Source: Olivibacter sp036959255
GTDB lineage: Bacteria; Bacteroidota; Bacteroidia; Sphingobacteriales; Sphingobacteriaceae
Direction: 5' to 3'
Assembly (NCBI RefSeq): GCF_036959255.1
Contig: NZ_JAWMTI010000001.1
Span: 1,178,001 to 1,242,000, forward strand
DNA length: 64,000 bases
Shown: in pieces, positions 40,962-50,368 of the stretch
Position numbering within the stretch: position 1 is the stretch's first letter
Layout of the letters: each line of letters starts with the position of its first letter
Translations under genes and position numbers: made by a program
The notes under the pieces: model-generated
What the model was told of the DNA's origin: nothing
Databases searched by the model: none
What the model saw: only the letters and a program-made list of their open reading frames with translations

Positions 40962-41756
40962 ATGATCCAACCCTTGGCATATATACATCCGCAAGCCAAA
41001 ATCGCGGAAAATGTAGTGATCGAACCTTTTGTCACTATACATAAAAATGTTGAAATCGGTGAAGGAACATGGATAGGCTCGAATGTCGTTATCATGGATG
41101 GCGCGCGCATTGGGAAGAATTGTCGTATTTTTCCGGGGGCGGTGATTAGTGGTATTCCCCAAGATTTGAAATTTGCAGGCGAAGAAACGACTGCTGAAAT
41201 CGGTGATAATACGACGATTCGGGAATGTGTAACGATTAATAGGGGAACAAAAGATAGATGGCGTACGGTGGTTGGAAACAATTGCCTTATCCAGGCATAT
41301 AGTCATATTGCCCATGACTGTTTTGTAGGTAACAATTGCATTTTTTCAAATAGCAGTACCTTGGCAGGGCATATTACGGTGGGTGATTATGTCGTGCTAG
41401 CAGGTATGGTGGCTGTACATCAGTTTTGCCATATTGGCTCACACGCTTTTGTTGCCGGCGGTTCGTTGGTTCGTAAAGATGTTCCTCCTTTTGTTAAAGC
41501 AGCAAGGGAGCCGCTCTCGTATGTTGGAATCAATTCCGTTGGTTTACGTCGCCGTGGCTTTTCCTCCGAGCAAATCAATGAGATTCAGGATATTTATCGC
41601 ACCATGTTTGTGAAGAACAACAATTTAACGAAAGCATTGGATATTATTGAAACTGAATGCCAGGCAACGGAAATCCGTGATGAAATCCTGGACTTTGTGC
41701 GCAGCTCCAATAGAGGGGTTATGAAAGGTTTTGGACAGGGAAAAGTGGCGCTTTAA
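40962..41756 (+). CDS. lpxA: UDP-N-acetylglucosamine acyltransferase
   Basis: LpxA transfers a hydroxyacyl chain to UDP-GlcNAc, the first step of lipid A synthesis. The 264-residue length is normal. Hexapeptide repeats begin at IHPQAKIAENVVIEPFVTIH; the catalytic His is in YSHIAHDCFVGNNC near residue 124, and the GVNSVGLRRR-like block (GINSVGLRRRGFSSEQINEI) marks the helical C-terminus. It begins one base after the lpxC-fabZ stop. Confidence 0.97.
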   Translation: MIQPLAYIHPQAKIAENVVIEPFVTIHKNVEIGEGTWIGSNVVIMDGARIGKNCRIFPGAVISGIPQDLKFAGEETTAEIGDNTTIRECVTINRGTKDRWRTVVGNNCLIQAYSHIAHDCFVGNNCIFSNSSTLAGHITVGDYVVLAGMVAVHQFCHIGSHAFVAGGSLVRKDVPPFVKAAREPLSYVGINSVGLRRRGFSSEQINEIQDIYRTMFVKNNNLTKALDIIETECQATEIRDEILDFVRSSNRGVMKGFGQGKVAL

Positions 41757-41815
41757 AAATAATAGAATAGGCAGAACAGAGGCTATGTAACTGCTCGCGG
41801 CTAGAAGATTAATAC

Positions 41816-42439
41816 GTGGATATTATACTCGAAAATATTGGTCGACGCTTTAATCGGGAATGGATTTTTAGATCAATTAATTACCATTTTTTACCGGGTA
41901 ACAGCTATGCGATTTTGGGTCCGAATGGATCGGGTAAATCGACCTTATTGCAAGTACTGATTGGAAGCCTAACAGCTTCTGAGGGTAAGATTCGATATCT
42001 TGTCGGACAAAGAGAAGTAGATGTGGACACTTTTTTTTCCTCCGTTGTCTTAGCAGCACCCTATCAAGAGTTGATCGAAGAGTTTACGTTGCGTGAGTTG
42101 ATCGATTTTCATTTCTCATTTAAGCAAATAGAAGATGGTTTAACGCCGCAATTGTTAATTGAGCTACTTGAACTGGAACGTGCAGCGGATAAGGAACTAC
42201 GTTATTTCTCTTCTGGCATGAAACAACGCACAAAATTGGCGTTGGCTTGTTGCGCGCAAACGCCTACGCTTTTTTTGGACGAGCCAACCTCCAATTTGGA
42301 TACACAGGGGATCACTTGGTATCTGAATCTGATTGAACGTTTCGCTAAGAATAAGCTGCTGATTATTTGTTCCAATCAAGAGCATGAATATGAATTCTGT
42401 CAGCATCAAATTCATATTGAGCGCTATAAAACCTACTAG
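41816..42439 (+). CDS. ABC transporter ATP-binding protein
   Basis: A 207-residue ATPase subunit. Walker A GPNGSGKST at residues ~35-43, signature YFSSGMKQRTKLALA near 140 and Walker B TLFLDEPTSNLD near 160 are all intact. The start is a GTG at 41816 (MDIILENIGRRFNREW). No permease gene is adjacent, so the partner is unknown; the short length and orphan position suggest a heme-exporter-like or uncharacterised ABC system. It is separated from lpxA by 60 nt and may share the transcript. Confidence 0.88.
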   Translation: MDIILENIGRRFNREWIFRSINYHFLPGNSYAILGPNGSGKSTLLQVLIGSLTASEGKIRYLVGQREVDVDTFFSSVVLAAPYQELIEEFTLRELIDFHFSFKQIEDGLTPQLLIELLELERAADKELRYFSSGMKQRTKLALACCAQTPTLFLDEPTSNLDTQGITWYLNLIERFAKNKLLIICSNQEHEYEFCQHQIHIERYKTY

Positions 42440-42451
42440 ACGACTTAATTT

Positions 42452-42481
42452 TTGGGATTCCAAATTTTAAGGTTACCTTTG
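42452..42481 (+). promoter_or_regulatory. Promoter of efp
   Basis: TTG (42452-42454), 19-nt spacer, TACCTTTG (42474-42481), a near-perfect Bacteroidetes promoter. Transcription would start near 42488, leaving a leader of about 32 nt. Confidence 0.7.
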
Positions 42482-42519
42482 CACCACCGAAAATTATTTT
42501 TACATAATAACTTATAGAT

Positions 42520-43080
42520 ATGGCTAAAGCTTCTGAAGTCAAAACGGGCAATATATTGCGTTTTAACGGTGAATTGGTATCTGTAGATGAGTATATCCAT
42601 AGAACACCCGGTAACCTACGCGCTTTTTATCAAGCAAAAATGCGTAATGTTAAAACAGGTAAACTGGTCGAGTATCGTTTCCGTACCGATGAGGAGGTAG
42701 AGATCGCACGTGTTGAGACAAACGATTATCAATACCTATATGATGAAGGCGACTTTTTCGTTGTAATGGATAATGTTTCTTTCGAACAATATAATATTCC
42801 GAAATCACTTTTTGGTGATTCGGCACGGTTCTTAAAGGAGGGTATGAATGTGTTGGTGGCCTTTGAAAGTGACGAACCAATCATGGCCCAATCACCCACT
42901 ACCGTGGAGCTTGAGATTACCTATACGGAACCGGCAGTTAAAGGTGATACATCAACGAATGCCCTGAAAAGCGCTACAGTGGAAACGGGTGTAGAGATCC
43001 GCGTCCCATTGTTTATCAACCAAGGTGATAAAGTAAAAGTTGATACCAGGACAGGAGATTATATAGAACGGGTAAAGTAA
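42520..43080 (+). CDS. efp: Elongation factor P
   Basis: EF-P rescues ribosomes stalled at polyproline stretches. The 186-residue protein has the three-domain length, with KOW-like domain I and the OB-fold C-terminus (EIRVPLFINQGDKVKVDTRTGDYIERVK). In the domain I loop that reaches the peptidyl-transferase centre the sequence is RTPGNLRAF, so the residue at the tip (position 32) is Asn rather than the Lys or Arg that other EF-Ps modify; an Arg follows at 34. No EpmA/EpmB or EarP gene is visible in the window. Confidence 0.97.
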   Translation: MAKASEVKTGNILRFNGELVSVDEYIHRTPGNLRAFYQAKMRNVKTGKLVEYRFRTDEEVEIARVETNDYQYLYDEGDFFVVMDNVSFEQYNIPKSLFGDSARFLKEGMNVLVAFESDEPIMAQSPTTVELEITYTEPAVKGDTSTNALKSATVETGVEIRVPLFINQGDKVKVDTRTGDYIERVK

Positions 43081-43113
43081 TTTGAATAAGTTTTTAGGTT
43101 TAGGTTGATTAGG

Positions 43114-43147
43114 CGGTCTTAGAGAGCTCTTCTCTAAGGCCGTTTTT
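43114..43147 (+). terminator. Rho-independent terminator of efp
   Basis: Twelve-bp stem CGGTCTTAGAGA (43114-43125) / TCTCTAAGGCCG (43131-43142) with one wobble, followed by TTTTT. Confidence 0.9.
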
Positions 43148-43174
43148 ATACATGGTCTAATTTTGTGAAACGGA

Positions 43175-43762
43175 ATGTATACAAAACAAGCCTGCAGAGT
43201 GCGATTTAAGTTTATGCGTGATCAATTGTCTGACACGCTATACCACCGGTTTAATGTAAAATTACTGAAGCAATTTAAGTCTTTGTCATTGGAGGGAATT
43301 GCTTATTTTCATACCTTCCTACCTGTTCTTGCCAAAAAAGAACCGAATACACTGCTTCTAATTGAATACTTAAAAAAGAATTATCCTAGCATAAAAATTG
43401 TCGTGCCGAAAAGCGATTTGCAGACAAATGCAATGACTCATTATGTGTTGGGCGAGCAGGAGCTGGTAACGAATAAGTGGGGCATTGCAGAACCTCAAGG
43501 ATCAGCACATCAAGTGGCCGTTGAGCTAATTGATATGGTATTACTTCCTTTATTAACCTTTGATCTGGAAGGAAACCGGGTAGGATATGGCAAAGGCTAT
43601 TACGATCGTTTTTTGAGTACGTGTCGTCCCGATGTTCGTAAAATCGGTCTATCGCTGTTTGATCCGGTGGATAAGATTATAGATAGCGAAGCCCATGATA
43701 TTCCATTAGATGTTTGTATTACACCTACAAAAGTGTGGTTTTTTAGCCAAATAAATCGTTGA
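43175..43762 (+). CDS. 5-formyltetrahydrofolate cyclo-ligase
   Basis: The enzyme converts 5-formyl-THF to 5,10-methenyl-THF with ATP. The 195-residue protein has the N-terminal basic helix pattern (KQACRVRFKFMRDQLS), the substrate-binding region with IVVPKSD, and the C-terminal GYGKGYYDRFLS loop that binds ATP. Length is typical. It overlaps the convergent nuclease gene by 20 nt. The E. coli name ygfA/fau could apply, but I leave the symbol empty. Confidence 0.94.
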   Translation: MYTKQACRVRFKFMRDQLSDTLYHRFNVKLLKQFKSLSLEGIAYFHTFLPVLAKKEPNTLLLIEYLKKNYPSIKIVVPKSDLQTNAMTHYVLGEQELVTNKWGIAEPQGSAHQVAVELIDMVLLPLLTFDLEGNRVGYGKGYYDRFLSTCRPDVRKIGLSLFDPVDKIIDSEAHDIPLDVCITPTKVWFFSQINR

Positions 43763-44537
43763 GAATTTTCGCTAGCCTGATGCCGCCCTTTAGCAATTGT
43801 TGATTAAGCGTATTTATATGTTCGAAGTTGTAACGATAACTGAGTTTCTCCTCCGGGTGTATATCGGCATACAAAGATTCACTAATTTGATAGGATTCAT
43901 ATAACCAATTTTCCATCGAGCTGTTTTGCCACGCCGCTTGCTCCTTCTTTGTGCTGAAATTAATGGCCTTGGTGTACTCTGTAAAACTTAGCTGTTGAAA
44001 ATCGATCAATTGTTCATCCCATATTCTATGGAGATTGGTTGGGGTATTAAACCAGTACAACTTGATTTTATTTCCGCCTAAATCCTCAAAACGACCCGTA
44101 TGCATAGGTTGATGGATATCACCAACAATATGTATAATGAGTCGTAGATACAAGATTTTTGTTGCCTGATCTAAATCGTGCTGATGTTTAAGCTGATCGA
44201 TCAGCATGATTAGTTTGTTGTACGCATTAGCTGTGGTGTCGTTGTGAAGCTGTTGGCTTAACTGTTCAAAAGTCAGACCGCTTTTAAAATTCACGTAATG
44301 CCAACTTCCCAAGTAATTAAAAGAGGGATCCGATTTTATAAAGTCAGGCCAATTGGCAGCCATTGCTAACGATTCGTTACCAAGAATTTTCTGTATGTTT
44401 TTTTTTGCCCGCTTGTTTAAATGCTGGTCGGCAAGTGCTGCCACAACACGATGACCGGTAAGACCCCAGGCAAAGGCTGAGCAATAAGAAAAAAGAAATA
44501 ACAGCGTAGGTACAAGGAGCGTAGCAACTTTCTTCAT
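43743..44537 (-). CDS. Secreted S1/P1-type nuclease
   Basis: A zinc-dependent single-strand nuclease of 264 residues. Start: ATG 44537 (MKKVATLLVPTLLFLFSYCSAFA, signal peptide); upstream codons to 44555 are open but unnecessary. The mature chain starts with WGLTGHRVVA, so Trp1 can bind zinc through its amino group as in P1 nuclease. Further ligands are in LRLIIHIVGDIHQPMHTGRFEDLGGN. It is expected in the periplasm or outside, scavenging nucleic acids. Confidence 0.93.
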   Translation of the reverse strand: MKKVATLLVPTLLFLFSYCSAFAWGLTGHRVVAALADQHLNKRAKKNIQKILGNESLAMAANWPDFIKSDPSFNYLGSWHYVNFKSGLTFEQLSQQLHNDTTANAYNKLIMLIDQLKHQHDLDQATKILYLRLIIHIVGDIHQPMHTGRFEDLGGNKIKLYWFNTPTNLHRIWDEQLIDFQQLSFTEYTKAINFSTKKEQAAWQNSSMENWLYESYQISESLYADIHPEEKLSYRYNFEHINTLNQQLLKGGIRLAKILNDLFG

Positions 44538-44615
44538 GAAACAAAGGTAATACAATTTCAGATTGGATTAAGGACGCTTTGTATCTTTTCGCTTTAAAGC
44601 TTAGTGCTTTATAGC

Positions 44616-44623
44616 TATCTTTG
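44616..44623 (+). promoter_or_regulatory. -7 promoter element for the DHS-family gene
   Basis: TATCTTTG matches TAnnTTTG and lies 27 nt before the ATG at 44650. No clear -33 TTG. Confidence 0.45.
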
Positions 44624-44649
44624 CGTTTTTAAACCAAAATAGTAATACA

Positions 44650-45630
44650 ATGAGCGTTGAAAGAGGTCCAATATCACAATTTATAGAGAAGAATTATTTG
44701 CATTTTAATGCTGCTTCGCTTGTCGATGCTGCTCAAGGTTATGAGGCACATTTAGACGCGGGCGGTAAAATGATGATCACCCTAGCGGGCGCCATGAGTA
44801 CAGCAGAATTAGGGATTTCTCTTGCTGAAATGATCCGCCAGGATAAGGTCTCCATTATCAGCTGTACAGGAGCGAACTTAGAAGAAGATATAATGAACCT
44901 TGTCGCGCACTCCCATTATAAAAGAGTGCCGCATTATAGAGATTTAAGTCCGCAAGATGAATGGGATCTATTGGAGAATCACTATAATCGCGTAACGGAC
45001 ACCTGTATACCCGAGGAAGAAGCCTTTAGAAGATTGCAGCAGCACATCCATAAAATATGGAAAGATGCAGAACAGGCAGGTGAGCGTTACTTTCCACATG
45101 AATATATGTACAAAATGTTGAGAAGTGGCGTACTGGAGCAATATTATGAAATCGATCCGAAAAATTCATGGATGTTAGCCGCTGCAGAAAAGAATCTTCC
45201 CATTGTGGTGCCCGGATGGGAAGACAGTACGATGGGAAATATCTTTGCTTCCTATGTAATTAAAGGAGAGCTGAAAGCTTCGACGATGAAAAGCGGAATT
45301 GAATACATGGCCTATCTGGCAGATTGGTATGTGAAAAATAGCGAGGGTAAGGGCGTTGGCTTTTTTCAGATAGGTGGAGGGATTGCGGGCGACTTTCCTA
45401 TTTGCGTGGTGCCGATGCTTTATCAGGATATGGAAATGGAGAATATTCCGTTTTGGAGTTATTTCTGCCAAATATCGGATTCCACGACCTCCTACGGATC
45501 TTATTCCGGGGCAGTGCCCAATGAAAAAATTACATGGGGTAAATTAGGAATAGAAACTCCCAAATTTATTGTAGAATCAGATGCAACGATTGTTGCTCCC
45601 CTGATTTTTGCATGGATATTAAAACAATAA
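44650..45630 (+). CDS. Deoxyhypusine synthase-family protein
   Basis: A 326-residue NAD-dependent enzyme. Motifs include AGAMSTAELGISLAEMIRQDKVSIISCTGANLEED, IGGGIAGDFPICVVPMLYQD, and near the C-terminus ITWGKLGIETPKFIVESDATIV, where Lys298 in WGK aligns with the catalytic Lys of eukaryotic DHS, so the aminobutyl-transfer chemistry should be possible. Bacteria have no eIF5A; bacterial homologs are generally believed to act on free polyamines or agmatine. It lies 1.6 kb from efp, the eIF5A homolog, whose tip lacks Lys. A strong terminator follows. Confidence 0.93.
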   Translation: MSVERGPISQFIEKNYLHFNAASLVDAAQGYEAHLDAGGKMMITLAGAMSTAELGISLAEMIRQDKVSIISCTGANLEEDIMNLVAHSHYKRVPHYRDLSPQDEWDLLENHYNRVTDTCIPEEEAFRRLQQHIHKIWKDAEQAGERYFPHEYMYKMLRSGVLEQYYEIDPKNSWMLAAAEKNLPIVVPGWEDSTMGNIFASYVIKGELKASTMKSGIEYMAYLADWYVKNSEGKGVGFFQIGGGIAGDFPICVVPMLYQDMEMENIPFWSYFCQISDSTTSYGSYSGAVPNEKITWGKLGIETPKFIVESDATIVAPLIFAWILKQ

Positions 45631-45636
45631 GATTTT

Positions 45637-45668
45637 GTAAGGAGCCCACAGGCTCCTTACTTGTTTTT
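45637..45668 (+). terminator. Strong rho-independent terminator
   Basis: Perfect 10-bp stem GTAAGGAGCC (45637-45646) / GGCTCCTTAC (45651-45660), 4-nt loop, then TTGTTTTT. Confidence 0.93.
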
Positions 45669-45888
45669 AAGAAACCATAGCTATTTTTTGAATGGATCTG
45701 CATCATGTGAGAACACGAAAAGAAACTTTCTAAAATAGAGTAATAATATTTTTTTAATATTTCAAATTGCCTTCCGCTGTTTTTTCAACGAAATTTTGGC
45801 AAGCGCTTAAAAAGGGGCCTTGAAAACTAAATAGAGGCGATTTAAAACAATTTAGAATCATTATAAATTGATAATTAAAGTCACGAAA

Positions 45889-45921
45889 TTGTCACTGATA
45901 TCTTAATTAGTTATACTTTTG
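45889..45921 (+). promoter_or_regulatory. Promoter of the act-cox respiratory cluster
   Basis: TTG (45889-45891), 22-nt spacer, TACTTTTG (45914-45921). Transcription would start near 45928, giving a leader of about 77 nt before actA. The rest of 45669-45888 is AT-rich and holds no visible gene. Confidence 0.6.
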
Positions 45922-46004
45922 TGCACAGGTTTCAAGGAGGTATGCCCAGTGCATCTTTGAATCTGTTAGGTTACATTCAAATAAAATAGTATAAAGCTCT
46001 CAAT

Positions 46005-47276
46005 ATGAGAAACATCTCGTTACTTTTTAGAAGTGTTGTAAAGTCCTTGATCTTAGTTTCAGTACTAAGTATGGCAGCTGTGTCTGCCCGTGCGCAGGAC
46101 GTTAAAGAAGGGGCGTCTCTGTTTAAACAGAAATGTACCTCATGCCATGCCATCGATAAGGACCTGGTCGGTCCTGCTTTGAAAGATGTAAGCAAAAGAC
46201 ATGAGGAAGAATGGTTGATTAAGTGGATTAAAAATTCACAAGCTTTAGTTGCTGCCGGAGACGAGCAAGCCGTTGCGCTTTTTGAGGGGCACAATAAAGT
46301 CGTTATGACTCCTTTTCCCGATTTGTCTGATGACAATGTCAAAAGCATATTGGCTTACATCGATGATGCTTCACAAGCCCCTGCCGGCGGCGATGGAAAA
46401 ACTGCAGGCGGTGATGCTGCGGCGGCCAAAAACGATGACGTAAATGATTTCATGTTATATGGATTGATCGCGGTAATCGTAATCGCATTCGTTGTGATTG
46501 TTGTGCTGAATCGTGTTATCAAAACATTAGAACGCATTATCCTTAACAAAAAGGTACTCATCGAAGAAGAGGAAGAAGAGGGAGAAGGCAAAGATTATTG
46601 GGGAACTATTAAAAAGTTAGCGAAGAATAAGAAATTGGTCTTCTTCTTTGTGCTTGGTTTAGTTGCTTTCCTTGGATCCGCAGGTTGGAAAACATTATGG
46701 AATGTTGGGGTTCATGAAGGGTACAAGCCGGTGCAACCCATCAAGTTCTCGCACCAATTGCACGCAGGTGTGAATCAGATTGAGTGTCAATATTGTCACT
46801 CAGGCGCATTTAAGTCAAAGAATGCTTCCATTCCTTCAGCGAATGTTTGTATGAACTGTCATAAATATGTTACGGCAAGTGAAAAATACAACGGGGAAAC
46901 TTCGCCTGAAATCCAAAAGATATACAATGCCTTAGATTGGGATGGCCAAAAGTACGGGCCTAATCAGCGTCCAATTCAATGGGTCAGAATCCACAACTTG
47001 CCAGACTTTGCTTATTTCAACCACTCGCAACACGTTTCTGTTGCCGGTATCGAATGTCAGCGTTGTCATGGTCCGATCGAGACAATGGAAGAGGTTTATC
47101 AATACTCTCCTTTAACCATGAAATGGTGTGTTACTTGTCACCGTGAAACCGAAGTTAACCACAAAGACAATGCATACTACGATCAGTTGATCGCTGCTCA
47201 TGAAAAGTTAAAAGAGGGCGACAAGATTACAGCCGCATCACTTGGTGGACTAGAGTGTGGTAAATGTCATTATTAA
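46005..47276 (+). CDS. actA: Alternative complex III multiheme cytochrome, ActA
   Basis: ActA is a heme-bearing subunit of alternative complex III, which oxidises quinol and passes electrons to a c-type carrier or directly to oxidase. The 423-residue protein has a signal peptide, then an N-terminal monoheme domain (KCTSCHAIDKDLVGPAL), a membrane helix near 155-172, and a C-terminal domain. Six CxxCH motifs are present: CTSCH, CQYCH, CMNCH, CQRCH, CVTCH and CGKCH. The monoheme fusion at the N-terminus is typical of Bacteroidetes. Confidence 0.95.
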   Translation: MRNISLLFRSVVKSLILVSVLSMAAVSARAQDVKEGASLFKQKCTSCHAIDKDLVGPALKDVSKRHEEEWLIKWIKNSQALVAAGDEQAVALFEGHNKVVMTPFPDLSDDNVKSILAYIDDASQAPAGGDGKTAGGDAAAAKNDDVNDFMLYGLIAVIVIAFVVIVVLNRVIKTLERIILNKKVLIEEEEEEGEGKDYWGTIKKLAKNKKLVFFFVLGLVAFLGSAGWKTLWNVGVHEGYKPVQPIKFSHQLHAGVNQIECQYCHSGAFKSKNASIPSANVCMNCHKYVTASEKYNGETSPEIQKIYNALDWDGQKYGPNQRPIQWVRIHNLPDFAYFNHSQHVSVAGIECQRCHGPIETMEEVYQYSPLTMKWCVTCHRETEVNHKDNAYYDQLIAAHEKLKEGDKITAASLGGLECGKCHY

Positions 47277-47314
47277 TAAATTGAGAATACGCATCTTTAA
47301 TATATATAGCTTAA

Positions 47315-50300
47315 ATGGATAGCAACAAGAAATATTGGAAAGGCTTAGAAGAACTGGAACAAACACCTGCTTTCGTCAAAAATAGCAAAGGTGAGTTCGC
47401 AGAATCCCTTCCTATAGAGAACGTATTAAACGAGGCCGGTTTAAGTACAAAGACTCCTCGTCGCGACTTTTTGAAAGCGTTAGGTTTTGGATTGGGAGCA
47501 GTTTCGCTAGCTGCTTGCCAAAGCACACCAGTACATAAATCGATACCTTATTTAATAAAACCTGAGGAAGTAACCCCGGGTATTCCTAATTATTACGCAT
47601 CTAGTTACAATGGTCAAAGTGTGTTGGTTAAGACAAGAGAGGGAAGACCTATTTTGATCGAACCAAATCCTAAATCCATTGGTGTAAATCGTGGAACGGA
47701 TGCTGCAACACAGGCTTCTGTTTTAGACCTGTATGATATGTCTAAGTTGCAGGGGCCTAAAATTAAAGGAAATGAATCAGATTGGGAATCGGTTGATGCA
47801 CAAGTTAAAGCGGCACTAAATGCAGCAAATAGTGCTGGAAAACAAATACGAATTGTCTCATCCACCGTTAACAGTCCTTCAACATTAGCTGTTATTGCCG
47901 GTTTCATAGCAAAATACCCAACAGCTAAACTAGTTGAGGTAGACGCAGTGTCTTATGCCGGTATTATCAAAGCGAATCAGGCAAGTTTCGGTAAGGCAGC
48001 GATTCCTCACTATCGTTTCGATAAAGCAGATGTGATTGTGAGTGTGGGCGCAGATTTCTTGGGGACCTGGCTGGCGGGGGAAGAGCATACACAACAATAT
48101 GCAGACAACCGCGGGTATAAATCGCTGGAAAACAAAAAAATGTCTCGTCATGTCCAATTCGAAAGTGGGTTGAGTATGACGGGTTCGAATGCTGATGCGC
48201 GTATTACGGTTAAACCTTCTGAAGAGGCTGCGGTACTTATCTCATTATATAATGCCATTACAGGTGCTTCCTTAACAGGAGGTCTTTCGAGTAATGAGCG
48301 GGCGCAAAAGGTTGTTAGCTTGGTGTCAAAGGAGCTGCTTAATGCAAAAGGCAGATCGGTAGTGGTGGCCGGAAGTAACGATGTTGCACTGCAAACCCTT
48401 ACGAATGCCATTAACGCTGCGTTAAATAACTACGGAAGCACCATCGATTTAGATAACGTATCTTATCAATATAAAGGAAATGATTCGGACTTTACTAATT
48501 TCTTGAATGAAGCCGCTACAGGTCAAGTAGACGTGGCGTTCTTTTTAAATGTAAATCCGGCGTATGATTATTTTGATCGTGAGAAGATTAAAGGTGCATT
48601 GGCTAAGATTAAGCTGAAGGTGTCTTTTGCTGATCGGGAGGATGAAACGGCGGAATTGGTAGATGTATTAGCCCCTAATCATAACTATTTAGAGTCTTGG
48701 GGAGATAGTAGTGTAAGAGAAGGATATTTTACCGTTGTTCAGCCTACTATTAATCCAGTATTCAATACACGTCAGGTCGAGCAAAGTTTGCTTATTTGGT
48801 CGGATAATTCACTTGCTTATCACGATTTTGTGAAAGACAATTGGGAGAAAACCATCTTAGCTGGTACTGGCAAGACCTGGACCGATGTTTTGCAAGCAGG
48901 TTTCGAATATAAAGGCGATAAACCGGCACAAGCTTATGCTTTTACGGCTGACATAAATGCTGCTGCTGCTGCGGCAGTAAATGCGAGTAAAGCGCTTGCC
49001 AAAGATGTAGAGGTGCAATTGTACCAAAGTGTTGCCATGAGAGATGGTAAACAAGGCAATAACGCTTATTTACATGAGCTACCTGATCCTGTTTCGAAAG
49101 TTACTTGGGATAACTATGCAGCCATTGCTCCTAAATTCGCCGAAAGCCTTGGACTCGGAGAAAATAGCGTTGTGAAAGTAACGGACGAGAAAGGCTATTC
49201 GATTGAACTGCCTGTGCTCCTGCAACCAGGGCAAGCACAAGGAACCGTATCTATCGCAATAGGCTATGGTCGGACGAAAGCTGGTAAAGCAGGTAATGAG
49301 GTTGGGCAAAATGCTTATCCATTTGCTAAATTAGTAAATGGTACACTTCAATTTACGACGTCCGCTAAACTTGAAAAAGTTTCAAGAACCTACGAGTTAG
49401 CACAGACGCAAACGCATCATACCATCGAAGGTCGTAATGTCATCAGAGAAACTACTTTCAAAGATTATTTGAAAGATCCAGCACACGGAAGCGGCAACCA
49501 TGGTGAGAAACACAAAAGCTACGATCTGTGGCAAAAGTTCGAGTCGCCTGGCCATAAGTGGGTGATGGCAATCGATCTAAATGCCTGTACAGGATGTGGT
49601 GCTTGCGTAGTGGCTTGTAATGTAGAAAATAATATTCCCGTAGTTGGGCGCGATGAGGTACGTCGCCGTCGTGAAATGCATTGGTTACGGATTGACCGTT
49701 ATTATAGCTTCGAACACGATGGTGAACAAGTAACGGAAGAAAAAGAATTAGATAGATTAAATCGGGAAAATGCTGACCTTGATAATGTGTCTGTCGTGTT
49801 CCAGCCGATGTTATGTCAACATTGTGATCATGCACCTTGTGAGACTGTATGTCCTGTACTGGCTACCGTTCACTCATCGGAAGGTTTGAACCATATGGCT
49901 TACAACAGATGTTTTGGTACCCGTTATTGTGCCAATAACTGTCCATATAAAGTGCGTCGTTTTAACTGGTTTAACTACTGGAACGATTCGCGTTTTGATA
50001 ATTACTTGAATAATGAGTTTACACAACTCGTATTGAATCCGGACGTTACTTCTAGATCACGAGGTGTGATGGAGAAGTGCTCGATGTGTATCCAACGTAT
50101 TCAGGGCGGAAAATTGCAAGCAAAATTGGAGAAACGTAAGTTGAGAGACGGTGATATAAATACAGCTTGTGCAGCAGCTTGTTCTGCTAACGCTATTGTC
50201 TTCGGTGATATTAATGATCCAAATTCAGCAGTATCGAAGGCGTTGAGAAACGAGCGTGTTTACTACGTACTGGAAGAAATTAACGTACAACCTAACATTG

Positions 50301-50338
50301 GTTATATGACTAAGGTTAGAAATACTTTTGAGGCTTAA
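47315..50338 (+). CDS. actB: Alternative complex III iron-sulfur subunit, ActB
   Basis: A 1007-residue periplasmic subunit. A twin-arginine signal lies at 44-60 (TPRRDFLKALGFGLGAVSLAACQS), ending with a Cys in a lipobox-like LAAC. A molybdopterin-oxidoreductase-like domain (about 80-730), which in ActB lacks the cofactor, precedes a ferredoxin-like domain with four cluster motifs: CTGCGACVVAC, CQHCDHAPCETVCP, CFGTRYCANNCPYK, and CSMC with CAAAC. It passes electrons to the hemes of ActA/ActE. Confidence 0.95.
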   Translation: MDSNKKYWKGLEELEQTPAFVKNSKGEFAESLPIENVLNEAGLSTKTPRRDFLKALGFGLGAVSLAACQSTPVHKSIPYLIKPEEVTPGIPNYYASSYNGQSVLVKTREGRPILIEPNPKSIGVNRGTDAATQASVLDLYDMSKLQGPKIKGNESDWESVDAQVKAALNAANSAGKQIRIVSSTVNSPSTLAVIAGFIAKYPTAKLVEVDAVSYAGIIKANQASFGKAAIPHYRFDKADVIVSVGADFLGTWLAGEEHTQQYADNRGYKSLENKKMSRHVQFESGLSMTGSNADARITVKPSEEAAVLISLYNAITGASLTGGLSSNERAQKVVSLVSKELLNAKGRSVVVAGSNDVALQTLTNAINAALNNYGSTIDLDNVSYQYKGNDSDFTNFLNEAATGQVDVAFFLNVNPAYDYFDREKIKGALAKIKLKVSFADREDETAELVDVLAPNHNYLESWGDSSVREGYFTVVQPTINPVFNTRQVEQSLLIWSDNSLAYHDFVKDNWEKTILAGTGKTWTDVLQAGFEYKGDKPAQAYAFTADINAAAAAAVNASKALAKDVEVQLYQSVAMRDGKQGNNAYLHELPDPVSKVTWDNYAAIAPKFAESLGLGENSVVKVTDEKGYSIELPVLLQPGQAQGTVSIAIGYGRTKAGKAGNEVGQNAYPFAKLVNGTLQFTTSAKLEKVSRTYELAQTQTHHTIEGRNVIRETTFKDYLKDPAHGSGNHGEKHKSYDLWQKFESPGHKWVMAIDLNACTGCGACVVACNVENNIPVVGRDEVRRRREMHWLRIDRYYSFEHDGEQVTEEKELDRLNRENADLDNVSVVFQPMLCQHCDHAPCETVCPVLATVHSSEGLNHMAYNRCFGTRYCANNCPYKVRRFNWFNYWNDSRFDNYLNNEFTQLVLNPDVTSRSRGVMEKCSMCIQRIQGGKLQAKLEKRKLRDGDINTACAAACSANAIVFGDINDPNSAVSKALRNERVYYVLEEINVQPNIGYMTKVRNTFEA

Positions 50339-50368
50339 TCAGTTTAATTGATCTGAAAAAATAAGAAT

